Assembly: GCA_964407665.1 (NCBI GenBank)
Contig: CAYOWK010000040.1
Coordinates: 1 to 36,783, forward strand
Source: CAYOWK01 sp964407665
GTDB taxonomy: Bacteria; Pseudomonadota; Alphaproteobacteria; Caulobacterales; Hyphomonadaceae
Direction: 5' to 3'
DNA: 36,783 bases
Shown: piece after piece, positions 1 to 8,183 of the stretch
Layout of the letters: every line of letters starts with the position of its first letter
Numbering within the stretch: the first letter of the stretch is position 1
The notes under the pieces: generated by a model
What the model was told of the DNA's origin: nothing
Seen by the model: only the letters and a program-made list of their open reading frames with translations
The model's database searches: none
Translations under genes and position numbers: made by a program

Positions 1-379
1 CGTCGTCGATGGCCTGCTTGCCAGTCACGACCAGGCCGGGCTGTTCGGCATCGACGATGGCCTTGAGGATCTTGGCGATCGCCAGCGGTTCGACGCGGGC
101 GTCGGTCTGGACGAGGATGCCGCGGTCGCCGCCCATGGCGAGACCGATGCGGATGGTTTCGGCGGCCTGGGCCGGACCGATGGAGACGATCACGATCTCG
201 GTTTCGGCGCCGGCCTTGGCGCGGGCTTCCTTGATGCGGACGGCCTCTTCGACGGCGATCTCGCAGAACGGGTTCATCGCCATCTTGACGTTGGCGAGAT
301 CGACGCCGGTCTGGTCGGCCTTCACGCGCGGGCGGACGTTATAATCAATCACCCGTTTGACGGGCACGAGGACCTTCAT
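1..379 (-). CDS. etfB: Electron transfer flavoprotein beta subunit, 3' part missing
   Basis: The reverse strand reads MKVLVPVKRVIDYNVRP, followed by a conserved block with NPFCEIAVEEAVRIKE and later AMGGDRGILV. This is the classic N-terminal half of EtfB. About 126 residues are visible before the left edge cuts the gene; the family is usually about 250 residues. EtfB pairs with EtfA to carry electrons from acyl-CoA-type dehydrogenases to ETF-ubiquinone oxidoreductase. The start at 379 has a GGAG about 9 bases upstream and gives the usual MKVLVPVKR beginning. An in-frame ATG at 388 is possible but lies inside the ribosome-binding region. EtfA would be expected beyond the left edge. The window also holds a matching dehydrogenase (mcd) and the quinone oxidoreductase. 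Confidence 0.95.
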   Translation of the reverse strand, partial: MKVLVPVKRVIDYNVRPRVKADQTGVDLANVKMAMNPFCEIAVEEAVRIKEARAKAGAETEIVIVSIGPAQAAETIRIGLAMGGDRGILVQTDARVEPLAIAKILKAIVDAEQPGLVVTGKQAIDD

Positions 380-631
380 GGTCGGCATCTCCGGTTGGCT
401 ACGGCTGGCATTGTCTCAAACGCCATGCGCTGCAGCGGATGGCCGCAGCGGATCGCGTCCCCTGTAGGGCGCCGGACGCACAGAGATCAAGTTTGGCCCA
501 TGAAAAAGCGTCACTATATCGCGCTGCGACCCGGTCTGGCGGGGCAGCCCGGGCCCTTGCAGGATTCCTGCCGCTCCGGCAGGGCCGATATGGTTATTTG
601 ACGTAGCGAATTCGGGCCTTATCTTCCCGGC

Positions 632-1075
632 ATGAACCCGTTCGATTTTGTCCAGAAACTCATCAGCCGGCCCGGGGAGATCGCCGCCTCGCCCGGCGAC
701 GGCCGTCTGGCTGTCGCCGCCGTCCTCGTGATGGCGGCCCGGTCCGACCATGCCTATGCGGAAGCCGAGCGGACGATGATCGAAAACGTCCTGAAGGCTC
801 GGTATCTTCTGACGCCGGTCGAGGCCGCCGGACTGCGCGAACAGGCCGAGGCGGCCGAGCACGAGGCGCTGGACCACTACCAGTTCACCAAGGCGATCAA
901 GCTGGCCGTCCCCCACGAGGACCGCGTGGCGGTGCTGGAGGCGCTCTGGCGGGTGGTTCTGGCTGACGAGGGCCGCGATCCGCACGAGGAGGCGCTGATG
1001 CGCCAGCTCACCGACCGGCTCGGGCTGTCGCCGATGGAGTCGGCGCAGGCGCGGCAGCGGGTTGCGGCGGGCTGA
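632..1075 (+). CDS. TerB-domain (tellurite-resistance TerB/DjlA-like) protein
   Basis: The 147-residue protein is almost entirely one TerB-like helical domain. Residues about 20-145 show the duplicated pattern of the family: a first half with AARSDHAYAEAE, and a second half with LADEGRDPHEEALMRQLTDRLGLS. Acidic residues fall where TerB-like domains bind metal. There is no signal peptide or membrane helix, so it is probably cytoplasmic. Single TerB proteins of this size are common in alphaproteobacteria and their role is poorly defined. No ter operon lies near it, so a tellurite function should not be assumed. It diverges from etfB and converges on the S9 peptidase gene. No strong ribosome-binding site is visible before the start. 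Confidence 0.75.
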   Translation: MNPFDFVQKLISRPGEIAASPGDGRLAVAAVLVMAARSDHAYAEAERTMIENVLKARYLLTPVEAAGLREQAEAAEHEALDHYQFTKAIKLAVPHEDRVAVLEALWRVVLADEGRDPHEEALMRQLTDRLGLSPMESAQARQRVAAG

Positions 1076-1110
1076 GGGGCTGTGCCGGGGGTGTCGCACC
1101 GGCGGTGAGC

Positions 1111-1267
1111 CCCGCCCTCGTGGTTCGACGGACGGCGGCTGCGCCGCCTGCTCACCATGAGGGCTTCGTGGTCATCGGCGTTTGGAGCGGTATGTTTGGG
1201 AGCCCTCATGGTGAGCAGCGACCCTGGATGACATCCAGGGTCGCGCCCGTCGAACCACGAGGGCGGG
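1111..1267. repeat. Compound nested palindrome: two inverted REP-like units
   Basis: Bases 1111-1131 are the exact reverse complement of 1247-1267 (21 bp). Inside them, 1148-1165 is the exact reverse complement of 1201-1218 (18 bp). Each half carries its own hairpin between these arms: 1134-1139 with 1143-1148 in the left half, and 1219-1229 with 1233-1243 in the right half. Each half is also an imperfect palindrome, since CCTCGTGGTTCG resembles the reverse complement of CTCACCATGAGG. The element fills the gap between the convergent TerB and S9 peptidase genes and may act as a two-way transcription stop. There is no T-run. Dispersed palindromic elements of this look are known from Caulobacterales genomes. 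Confidence 0.85.
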
Positions 1268-1280
1268 CTTGCTGACCTGT

Positions 1281-3266
1281 CTACTGCGGAGGCGCCGGTG
1301 CAGCCGGAGCCGCCGCAGCCGGTGACGCGAACGCCCCTTCCGGCGGGGCGATGCCCTTCAGGTGCTGGTTGAGGAAGGCGAGGTAGGCGTTCGAGGCTGT
1401 GATGCGGTTTTCCTTGCGGAGGAAGCCGTGGCCCTCGTCCGGGAAGATGACGTACTCGACGGGCACGTTGTTCTTCTTCACCGCCGCGACCAGCTCGTCG
1501 CTTTCCACCTGCAGCACGCGCGGATCGTTGGCGCCCTGGATGACCAGAAGCGGCTTCACGATGTTGGCGGCGTGGAACAGGGGCGAGATGCGCTGGTGGC
1601 GCTCCGCGTCGGTGGCCGGGTCGCCCATCTCGTCGTAGAGGGCGTCCTTCTGGGCGCCCCACCAGGCGGGGATTTCCTGCAGCGTGCGCGTCCAGTTGGT
1701 GACGCCGAAGATGTCGACGCCGGCGGTGAACTCTTCCGGGCGGAAGGCGAGGGCGGCCGCGACCATGTAGCCGCCATAGGAGCCGCCCATGATGGCGACC
1801 TTGTCGCCCTGCACCCAGTCCAGCGACTCCAGGTAGCGCTTGCCATAGACGACGTCGTCGAGATCGACCTCGCCGTGCTTCTTGTCGTCCATGTGGTAGA
1901 AGGTCTTGCCGTAGCCCGACGAGCCGCGGTTGTTGACGCGCAGCACGGCGTAGCCGTGGTTGACGAGGTGCTGGTACTGCGCGGTGTAGCCCTTGCGGCT
2001 CTGGCCGCCCGGACCGCCGTGGACGTCGACTATGGCCGGGACCTTGGCGTCGGCGCTCGCGCCTTTCGGCTTGAACAGGATGGCCGGTATCTCGAGGCCG
2101 TCGAAGCTCTTGTAGCGGACGACTTCGCCGTCAACGAGCATGCTCTCGTCGATGGCCGGGTTGAGGTTGGTGGTCAGCCGCGTCGCGGCGCCGGTGGCGA
2201 GATCGGCCACGAACACGTCAGCCGGCGAGGTGTCCGAGGCGACGGTGAAGGCGATCTTCGTCTCGTCGCGGTTGAAGCGGACGCCGCCGATGTCTCCTCC
2301 GGGAACGCCGGTGAGGCTGAGCGGCGTGTTCGAGGTCTGGTCGAGGATGGTGAGTTTCGAGGACGCGTCCTCGTTGATGGCCGAGACGCGGTAGCGACCG
2401 GACGTGGAGTAGGTGACGAACATCACGTCCCAGTCGGCCTTGAGCAGCTCCTTCTTCTCGCCGGTGGCCAGATCATGCGTCCAGGCCTGCGTGAATTCGC
2501 CATGCTCGTCGGTGCCGTACACCAGCTGTTTCGAATCCGGCGTGAACTCGTAGGCGCTGTAGGCGATGTCTGCGTCGTTCGGCGTGACCAGAACGGGCGT
2601 CTGTTTCGCGGGCTTCGTCAGATCGGCAAGATAGACGTCCGAATCCGCCGCCGTGGTCGGCTTGTCCAGGGCAAGCCATTTGCCATCGGCGGAGACAGCG
2701 GACGGGAGGAAGCCCGTGTTCTCGAACACCATCTTCCGCGAGAAGTCGGCGGCGCTGTAGGCGTACACGTCGAACATCTGCGGGTTACGCTCGTTCGTGG
2801 CGATCCAGAAGGTGGCGCCGTCGCCGGACCAGCCGACGAACTGGGCGATGAGCTTGTCTCCGGGGGTCAGGTCTTTCAGCGTGCCGTCGGCTTCGCGGAC
2901 ATAGATGTGGCTGAGCTCGTCGCCGCCGCCGTCGGAGGAGACGAGGATTCGGTCGTCAGCGGGGAAGTAGCTGATGGCGAAGACGGCATTGGTGGTCGAG
3001 GTGGTCAGCGGGGCCGCCATGCCGCCAGCAACCGGAAGCGCGGCGGCGTTGAAGACGCCGGACTTGTCCGTGGCGACCAGGAGGTTCGCGCCATCTGGCG
3101 AGAAGGCGAGCGCGGTTGGCGCGGCCATCGAGACGGCGGTGGTGTCGTAGAAGGTCGCAGCGTCATAGGCGACGTGCGCTGCCGGCGCCGGAGCGGCCGG
3201 CTCATCCTGCCCGCAGGCGCTCAGGGTCAGCGTCGCCGCCACACCCGCCATCATCGTTCTGAACAT
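1281..3266 (-). CDS. S9 family (prolyl oligopeptidase-type) peptidase, lipoprotein
   Basis: The protein has 661 residues and a short lipoprotein signal with lipobox LSAC. A beta-propeller region of WD/TolB-like repeats (FSPDG, FTPDSKQ, FNRDETK) covers residues about 40-370. The C-terminal alpha/beta-hydrolase domain has oxyanion-region HGGP near 416, nucleophile motif GGSYGG (Ser about 496), Asp in GANDPRV (about 581) and His in DEGHGF (about 613). The catalytic triad is therefore complete. It should cleave short peptides in the periplasm or on the outer membrane. The chosen start MFRTMM is preceded by GAGGGG about 6-7 bases away; an upstream in-frame ATG at 3299 would add a charged stretch before the signal. 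The C-terminus is an Ala/Pro-rich tail. It lies 90 bases downstream of the serine hydrolase gene on the same strand. Confidence 0.93.
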   Translation of the reverse strand: MFRTMMAGVAATLTLSACGQDEPAAPAPAAHVAYDAATFYDTTAVSMAAPTALAFSPDGANLLVATDKSGVFNAAALPVAGGMAAPLTTSTTNAVFAISYFPADDRILVSSDGGGDELSHIYVREADGTLKDLTPGDKLIAQFVGWSGDGATFWIATNERNPQMFDVYAYSAADFSRKMVFENTGFLPSAVSADGKWLALDKPTTAADSDVYLADLTKPAKQTPVLVTPNDADIAYSAYEFTPDSKQLVYGTDEHGEFTQAWTHDLATGEKKELLKADWDVMFVTYSTSGRYRVSAINEDASSKLTILDQTSNTPLSLTGVPGGDIGGVRFNRDETKIAFTVASDTSPADVFVADLATGAATRLTTNLNPAIDESMLVDGEVVRYKSFDGLEIPAILFKPKGASADAKVPAIVDVHGGPGGQSRKGYTAQYQHLVNHGYAVLRVNNRGSSGYGKTFYHMDDKKHGEVDLDDVVYGKRYLESLDWVQGDKVAIMGGSYGGYMVAAALAFRPEEFTAGVDIFGVTNWTRTLQEIPAWWGAQKDALYDEMGDPATDAERHQRISPLFHAANIVKPLLVIQGANDPRVLQVESDELVAAVKKNNVPVEYVIFPDEGHGFLRKENRITASNAYLAFLNQHLKGIAPPEGAFASPAAAAPAAPAPPQ

Positions 3267-3356
3267 GCTGCGCCCCTCGCGTTCACGTGCCGGCCGCAAG
3301 GATGACGGGCGGGATGATCGCAGGCAAGGGGAAAGGTTATTGGGGCGGAATCCGGC

Positions 3357-4580
3357 CTACCGCGACAGCGTGCCGGTGGTTTCCTCGCCCGGGACAGCGG
3401 CGGCCTCGAAACCGGGAATTTCGTCCAGACGCATCCAGTCGGATTTCGGCAGGCCAAGCTCGTAGTCCAGCCACATCGGGATGATCTTCGGGGCGCGCGC
3501 GCCGCGCGAGTTGGAGAGAATCGCAATTCCGGTACGGCGTTCGGGCAGGTAGGCGACGTGGGCGATGTAGCCCTCCACGCTGCCGGAATGCTGGACCAGC
3601 GTCTGCCCGGCATAGGTTGAGACACGCCAGCCAAGGCCGTAGCCGGACTTGGTCACAGGCATCTTGAGGGCGATCTGACGCCGCGTTTCGGCCGCTGTAT
3701 TGATGCGCGGCGTACGAAGGTCTTCCAGCACATCGAGCGGAACGACGTCGGGGCGGGCGCCGATCTGGGCGATGAGCCACTTGCCGAGATCGGTGATCGA
3801 GGCGTTCACGCCGGCCGCAGCCGGGAGCAGATAGTAAGGCTCCTTGGTCGGCGCGGGCACCCAGACGTCTCCCTTGCGGACGTGGGGGCGCGCCCAGTTC
3901 CCGGTGGAAACAAGGCCCTGGCTGCCGGTCGAGGCGGTCTTCATGCCAAGCGGATCGAAAATCCGGCGCTTCAGGCGGTCCACATAGGCCTCGCCGGTAG
4001 AGCGCTCGATCACGGTGGCGACCATGTTGAAGGCCGAGTTCTGGTAGCCATAGCACTGCCCGACCGGGCAGGACGGTTTCACGGTCGCGTACTTCGACAG
4101 GATATCAAGCGGCGCCATCCCGGCTTCCAGCAGGTCGTCATAGGCGAAGGGCGGCAGCCCGGCCCGGTGAGAGAGGATGTCCTCCACCGTGACGGACTGG
4201 GTGTGTTCCTTCGACTTCATGCGGAAGGCGGGAACAGCATTCACGATCGGGTCGGAGTAGCGGAAATGCCCCTCATGCTCCTCGATGGCGGCGAGCGTGG
4301 CGGCGAATCCCTTGGAGACCGACGCGACGCGGAAAACGGTGTCCGGCGTGATGGGCTCGTCGCGGCCTGCTTCGCGCACGCCATAGGTTTTTGTCAGCCA
4401 GACACTGTCGTCCTTCACGACAGTCACCGCCAGGCCAACGAAGTCCGGGGCCTGCGCCGCCCGGTCGAGTTCCGCGCCAAACGCCTGGAGGGCCTTGGCC
4501 TCCTTGCTCAGCTGCGCTGAGGCGGCCGGAGCCAGGATGGCGGCGAAAAAGGCCAGAAGCAGAAGCAGGAGGCGATTCAT
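3357..4580 (-). CDS. Secreted serine hydrolase, class C beta-lactamase/EstB fold
   Basis: The 407-residue protein starts with a cleavable signal peptide (hydrophobic run, then ASAQL). Penicillin-binding-fold motifs are present in order: SVSK (Ser87, Lys90) as the SxxK motif, YQN (Tyr179, Asn181) as the YxN motif, and HSG at 331-333 in place of KTG. HxG in the third motif is common in esterase and peptidase members of the PF00144 family, so it is not necessarily an antibiotic-resistance enzyme. The substrate cannot be read from sequence; D-amino peptides or esters are plausible. It sits between the adenosyltransferase and S9 peptidase genes, all on the same strand with gaps of about 90-115 bases. 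Confidence 0.88.
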   Translation of the reverse strand: MNRLLLLLLAFFAAILAPAASAQLSKEAKALQAFGAELDRAAQAPDFVGLAVTVVKDDSVWLTKTYGVREAGRDEPITPDTVFRVASVSKGFAATLAAIEEHEGHFRYSDPIVNAVPAFRMKSKEHTQSVTVEDILSHRAGLPPFAYDDLLEAGMAPLDILSKYATVKPSCPVGQCYGYQNSAFNMVATVIERSTGEAYVDRLKRRIFDPLGMKTASTGSQGLVSTGNWARPHVRKGDVWVPAPTKEPYYLLPAAAGVNASITDLGKWLIAQIGARPDVVPLDVLEDLRTPRINTAAETRRQIALKMPVTKSGYGLGWRVSTYAGQTLVQHSGSVEGYIAHVAYLPERRTGIAILSNSRGARAPKIIPMWLDYELGLPKSDWMRLDEIPGFEAAAVPGEETTGTLSR

Positions 4581-4693
4581 GCGCTAGCTATGGCCTCCGT
4601 TCAGGGCAAATTTCTGACAACGTCGCGTCCGCGGTGCGTTTCCGGCAGAGGGCGACCGCGCACCGAGACTCGCCAGATAGGGTGACCGGGGCG

Positions 4694-5272
4694 TTAACGG
4701 TTGGCGCCAGGAACCCATTTCACGTCCGCGGCGCCATTCCTGTTGGCGCGCCGGGCGGCGACGAAGAGGAAATCCGACAGACGGTTGGCGTAGGCCAGCG
4801 CCGGGTCGGAGACGATCTCGCCGGGTTCGGCGGCCAGATGGGCGATCAGCCGTTCGGCGCGCCGCGATATGGCGCGGGCGACGTGAAGGTGGGCGGCCAG
4901 CGGCGAGCCGCCCGGCAGAACAAAGCTGTCGAGCGGCGGGATGTCCGCGTTCATCGCATCGATTTCGGTTTCCAGCCGGGTGACCTGCGCCTCGATGATG
5001 CGCAGCGGCTCCCACTTGAAGGGCTCCCCCCTGTCTGGCGTGGCAAGATCAGCCCCCAGATCGAACATGTCGTTCTGGATGCGGGTCAGCATCGCGTCGA
5101 GTTCGGGATCGTCAGCGGCGTAGAGGCGGGCGGCGCCGAGCGCAGAATTCGCCTCGTCCACCGCGCCATAGGCTTCCACGCGAAGGTTGAACTTCGTTAC
5201 GCGTTCGCCGGTTGCGAGGCCAGTCGTGCCGTCATCGCCGGTGCGGGTATAGATCTTGTTGAGCTTGACCAT
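4694..5272 (-). CDS. Corrinoid (cob(I)alamin) adenosyltransferase, PduO type
   Basis: The 192-residue protein has all the motifs of PduO-type ATP:corrinoid adenosyltransferases: the N-terminal ATP-binding TRTGDDGTTGL (about 9-19), VEAYGAVDEANS (32-43), RRAER (137-141) and NRLSDFLFVAAR (163-174). It transfers the adenosyl group of ATP to cob(I)alamin in the cytoplasm, giving adenosylcobalamin for mutases such as ethylmalonyl-CoA and methylmalonyl-CoA mutase. The length is normal for the family. In many alphaproteobacteria this gene lies between a HIG1-type membrane protein and etfB, and the same three genes occur here with others between them. It begins 30 bases after the stop of the small unknown gene upstream, probably in one transcript. 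Confidence 0.95.
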   Translation of the reverse strand: MVKLNKIYTRTGDDGTTGLATGERVTKFNLRVEAYGAVDEANSALGAARLYAADDPELDAMLTRIQNDMFDLGADLATPDRGEPFKWEPLRIIEAQVTRLETEIDAMNADIPPLDSFVLPGGSPLAAHLHVARAISRRAERLIAHLAAEPGEIVSDPALAYANRLSDFLFVAARRANRNGAADVKWVPGANR

Positions 5273-5302
5273 GCCCCATGTCGCGCAGACCCGGGCGCAG
5301 GG

Positions 5303-5695
5303 TCAACCCGCAGTTGCGCGAGCCAGTCCGCGCCGGAGGACGGCCTTGCGGATGGTTGTCTTCCGGCGGGCGGCGCGCCGGACGGGCGCGGCCTCGACCT
5401 CGTCGTAGCCAACCTGCCAGCCCGGAAGGTTGCGGGCGGCTTTCAGGACGTGGGTGAGAGTGTCCTCGCGGCCGGAAAAGGTCAGGCGGCAACCGCCATC
5501 GTCGGCGCGCGACACAGCCACGCGCATGCCGCCGTGAATGCGTTTGACGCGCTGATCGAGCCGGTGGAGTTCGGAGGTGGCGTCCGCTTCGCCCCGGGTC
5601 AGCGCCTCGAGCGCGTTACGGTAGCCATCGGCTTCGCGCGCAAACCAGCCCCAGAAATTGTGGGCGCCCCATCCCGAACGAATATTGTTGATCAT
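5303..5695 (-). CDS. Small hypothetical protein with FWGWF N-terminus
   Basis: I do not recognise this family with confidence. The 130-residue protein begins MINNIRSGWGAHNFWGWF. A helical charged stretch follows, then a probable alpha/beta part (MRVAVSRADDGGCRLTFSGRED...), a conserved-looking LPGWQVGYDE, and a basic C-terminal tail (VRRAARRKTTIRKAVLRR) that could bind nucleic acid or membrane. There is no signal or membrane segment. The layout of a Trp/Phe-rich start, a leucine-rich helix, then strands with a PGW motif resembles small uncharacterised proteins in other phyla, but that is an impression. The start at 5695 has a G-rich GGGGTGGGG just upstream. A longer in-frame start at 5782 looks unlikely. 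The stop lies 30 bases before the adenosyltransferase, suggesting co-transcription. Confidence 0.6.
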   Translation of the reverse strand: MINNIRSGWGAHNFWGWFAREADGYRNALEALTRGEADATSELHRLDQRVKRIHGGMRVAVSRADDGGCRLTFSGREDTLTHVLKAARNLPGWQVGYDEVEAAPVRRAARRKTTIRKAVLRRGLARATAG

Positions 5696-5868
5696 CGCCC
5701 CACCCCGTTCGATCTCGCACCCATCATGACAGGGTGTCGTTGCGATGGCGTTGAGCGCCGCTCGCAAATGTATCGAAGGCATTTACGACTGGAACAGCGT
5801 TCTGGTTGCAGGCGAACTGACAGAGTTCAGAACTGCGACGGATTGTGTCGCTGAAGTTACTGCCGGTG

Positions 5869-6072
5869 TTACCGGAATGCGCCGGCCAGGGCCCCAAGGC
5901 CGACCAGCAGCAGGATCGCGACGAACTGGACAGCCACCCGAAGCCGCATCAGCTTGTTGGATCGCGACTTTGCCTTCTCGTCGGTCCGCAGGAGGTTGGC
6001 GATGCCAACCGCCAGCACCACGAAGAGGGCTGCGATGGATACGTACAGGGCGTAGGTCAGGAAGGTCTGCAT
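5869..6072 (-). CDS. HIG1-domain small membrane protein
   Basis: The 67-residue protein has two membrane helices (about 5-27 and 48-65) joined by a basic loop. The loop ends in SNKLMRLRVAVQ, which matches the signature of the HIG1 domain (hypoxia-induced protein, PF04588). In mitochondria HIG1 proteins associate with respiratory complexes III and IV. In alphaproteobacteria such twin-helix proteins sit beside the corrinoid adenosyltransferase and etfB, as here. The bacterial role is not well established; modulation of a respiratory complex is inference. The ATG at 6072 is the only sensible start. It is followed after 173 bases by the small hypothetical gene on the same strand. Confidence 0.85.
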   Translation of the reverse strand: MQTFLTYALYVSIAALFVVLAVGIANLLRTDEKAKSRSNKLMRLRVAVQFVAILLLVGLGALAGAFR

Positions 6073-6091
6073 TCAGCAGATGTAGGCCCGA

Positions 6092-7093
6092 TCAGATCGT
6101 TGCGCCAGATCGCGCTGGAGGCCGGCCGGGAGACTGTTCGTCGCGGCTGAACACCCGCGGCCCTCCCTCCGGCGCTGAGGGCGACCATTCGCTTTCGGTC
6201 CGCAAGCGAGGCAGGGCCTCCGGGTGGGCCTGCTGCAGCCAGGCAATCATCCGCTCGCGGATGAGGCAGCGCAGGTCCCAGGCCTCAGGGGAACTGGCCG
6301 AACTGGCGAGGGCGCGGATCTGCATCGTCGAGTTGTCGGTTTCGACGACCTGCAGGTTCACCACATTGCCGTCCCAGAGGGCGGTTTCCCTGCAGATCTC
6401 GGCCAGTTTTTCCCGCATCGCCACAACCGGCGTCCGGAAGTCCACCTTCCAGAAGACGCTGCCGATGATCGAGGCGTCGTTCCGGGTCCAGTTCTGGAAG
6501 GGCTCCTTTGTGAAGTAGGCGAGGGGCACCACGAGCCGACGCCAGTCCCAGATGCGGATGACGACATAAAAGAGCCCGATCTCCTCGATCCATCCCCACT
6601 CGTCCTCGACCACGACGGCGTCGTCGATGCGGATCGGCTGGGTGAACGCGATCTGCAGGCCCGCAATCAGGTTCGACAGAACCGGCTGGGCGGCGATCCC
6701 GACTGCGATTCCCGCGATCCCGGCCGAGGCGAGGATCGACACCCCGAGCTGACGGGCGAAGGGGATCACGGTGAGGGCGGCGGCCACGGTCGCGACGCCG
6801 CCTACAACGATCCAGATCCGGCGCAGCACATCCAGCCGGGTAGCGGTCTTGCGCGCGGCGAGATTGTTCTTCTCCTGCAGTTGAAGGCGCCCGAGCCGGC
6901 GCGCCAGAAGGTGATCGACAACTGTCGTGACCGCCCAACCGATGGCGGCAATGAAGCTGACCTGGCCCAGCAGCCGAAGGTAGCCGGCAGCGTTATCCGG
7001 AACCGGCGCGAAATCCACCGCGAGGAGGCATCCCGCCGACACAAGGCCAAGCAGCGCGGGCCAGCGCAGCCGACGGACCGGGCGGAAGTTCAT
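6092..7093 (-). CDS. MscS-family mechanosensitive ion channel
   Basis: About 333 residues. There are three to four hydrophobic segments in the first half. The pore-lining TM3 is glycine/alanine rich (SAGIAGIAVGIAAQPVLSN), then IAGLQIAFTQPIRIDD and EWGWIEEI, which is the start of the MscS beta domain. WDWRRLVVPLAYFT and FQNWTR follow, and the C-terminal cytoplasmic part extends to the end. The channel would sit in the inner membrane and release solutes on osmotic downshock. The start at 7093 (MNFRPVRRLRW) is the best before the first helix, though its ribosome-binding site is weak. The frame stays open further upstream toward the divergent YihY gene, so the exact start is uncertain. The last 30 residues are a polar tail. 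Confidence 0.88.
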   Translation of the reverse strand: MNFRPVRRLRWPALLGLVSAGCLLAVDFAPVPDNAAGYLRLLGQVSFIAAIGWAVTTVVDHLLARRLGRLQLQEKNNLAARKTATRLDVLRRIWIVVGGVATVAAALTVIPFARQLGVSILASAGIAGIAVGIAAQPVLSNLIAGLQIAFTQPIRIDDAVVVEDEWGWIEEIGLFYVVIRIWDWRRLVVPLAYFTKEPFQNWTRNDASIIGSVFWKVDFRTPVVAMREKLAEICRETALWDGNVVNLQVVETDNSTMQIRALASSASSPEAWDLRCLIRERMIAWLQQAHPEALPRLRTESEWSPSAPEGGPRVFSRDEQSPGRPPARSGATI

Positions 7094-7256
7094 TGACAGG
7101 GCAGATCTCAAAGCAGGGGCGTCCTGTGCTCGGGTGATCCCGTGACGGAACCACGACGACCCCGGGGCATTGGTGACGCGGAGGACGCCATCTTTGCCTG
7201 AGGACGCGGATAGAACGCATGCGCAGCACGATGTGTTGCGCCGCAGGGACACTTTC

Positions 7257-8183
7257 ATGAGCCGGCTTCGGATGCTCCGCTCGCTTGCCGTGCCACGCGC
7301 AAAGATCGCGGCCGGTCTGATCGCGGGAACGCTGAACCGGTCCAACCAGCACAATATCGAGATCATGGCGGCGGGGGTTGCCTTTTATGCGTTCCTGTCG
7401 CTGTTTCCGGCGATTGCGGGCGCCCTGATGATCTGGGGCGTTTTCGCAGATCCCGCCCAGATCCGCGATCTGGTCTCGGCGTTGAGCATGGTGGCGCCCC
7501 CGGGAGCTTTCGACCTGATCGTCGAGCAGATGGTTCGGATCTCGCAGGGCGGGGCCGCCGGCTTTACCCTTGGCGCCCTGATCTCGCTCTGTCTGGCGCT
7601 GTGGAGCGCTTCGCGCGCAGCCTATGCCCTGATGTCGCTGCTCAATGTCGCCTACGCTGTGGACCAGCGGCGTGGATTTCTGGCGGCCAATTTTGTCGCC
7701 ATCCGCTTCACTGTGGTGCTGATCGCGTTTTCGCTGCTGTCGATCATGGCGGTCGCCGCCGTGCCGCCGATCCTGTCGGCGCTACGGCTCGGAGCATTTG
7801 TTGACGCCCTGCTGCGGCTGCTTCGCTGGGCGGTGATGATCGGGGTGTTCTGCGCGGGCGCCTCGATGGCTTACCGGCGCACGCCAGCCTACCGGCGCGC
7901 CCGCAGGGCTAACCAGGCCACTCCGCCCGCGCTGCCCGGAGCGATCGTCGCCTCGGCGCTTTGGCTGGCGGCGTCGATCGGCTTTTCGTTCTATCTGGCC
8001 GAGTTCAACTCCTACAACGAGACGTTCGGGTCGTTGGGGGCCGTTGCTGCGCTGCTGATGTGGTTCTGGATATCGGCCTACGCGGTCGGCATCGGCGCCG
8101 AGTTCAACATGGCCATCGACCAGAGGCGGAAGGCGGCGCGTGGCGCGGCCTCTCCGCCCGAAACGCCAGCAAACGAACCCTAG
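7257..8183 (+). CDS. YihY/virulence factor BrkB family membrane protein
   Basis: The 308-residue protein has about six membrane helices and the typical YihY/BrkB pattern: NIEIMAAGVAFYAFLSLFPAI near the N-terminus, a middle WSASRAAYALMSLLNVAY segment, and a C-terminal FGSLGAVAALLMWFWISAYAVGIGAEFN. The molecular function of the family is not settled; the old ribonuclease label is wrong and a transporter role is suspected. The start at 7257 has AGGGA about 8 bases upstream; an in-frame start at 7170 is less likely. It diverges from the MscS gene. The stop codon TAG at 8181-8183 lies inside the compound palindrome that follows. Confidence 0.9.
   Translation: MSRLRMLRSLAVPRAKIAAGLIAGTLNRSNQHNIEIMAAGVAFYAFLSLFPAIAGALMIWGVFADPAQIRDLVSALSMVAPPGAFDLIVEQMVRISQGGAAGFTLGALISLCLALWSASRAAYALMSLLNVAYAVDQRRGFLAANFVAIRFTVVLIAFSLLSIMAVAAVPPILSALRLGAFVDALLRLLRWAVMIGVFCAGASMAYRRTPAYRRARRANQATPPALPGAIVASALWLAASIGFSFYLAEFNSYNETFGSLGAVAALLMWFWISAYAVGIGAEFNMAIDQRRKAARGAASPPETPANEP

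Noticed and set aside
567..583. Hairpin CCTGCCG-CTC-CGGCAGG as a terminator
   Set aside because: There is no T-run after it, and it lies between divergent genes where no transcript should end.
632..1075. Tellurite-resistance locus
   Set aside because: Only one TerB-domain protein is present. TerB domains occur in many proteins and no other ter genes are nearby.
1362..3305. A 647-codon open frame on the plus strand
   Set aside because: It is antisense to the S9 peptidase, which has a full catalytic triad and signal peptide.
3357..4580. Beta-lactamase giving drug resistance
   Set aside because: The third motif is HSG, common in esterase and peptidase relatives, and there is no resistance context.
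4391..5854. A 487-codon open frame on the plus strand
   Set aside because: It is antisense to three minus-strand genes, including the clear adenosyltransferase; a composition artefact.
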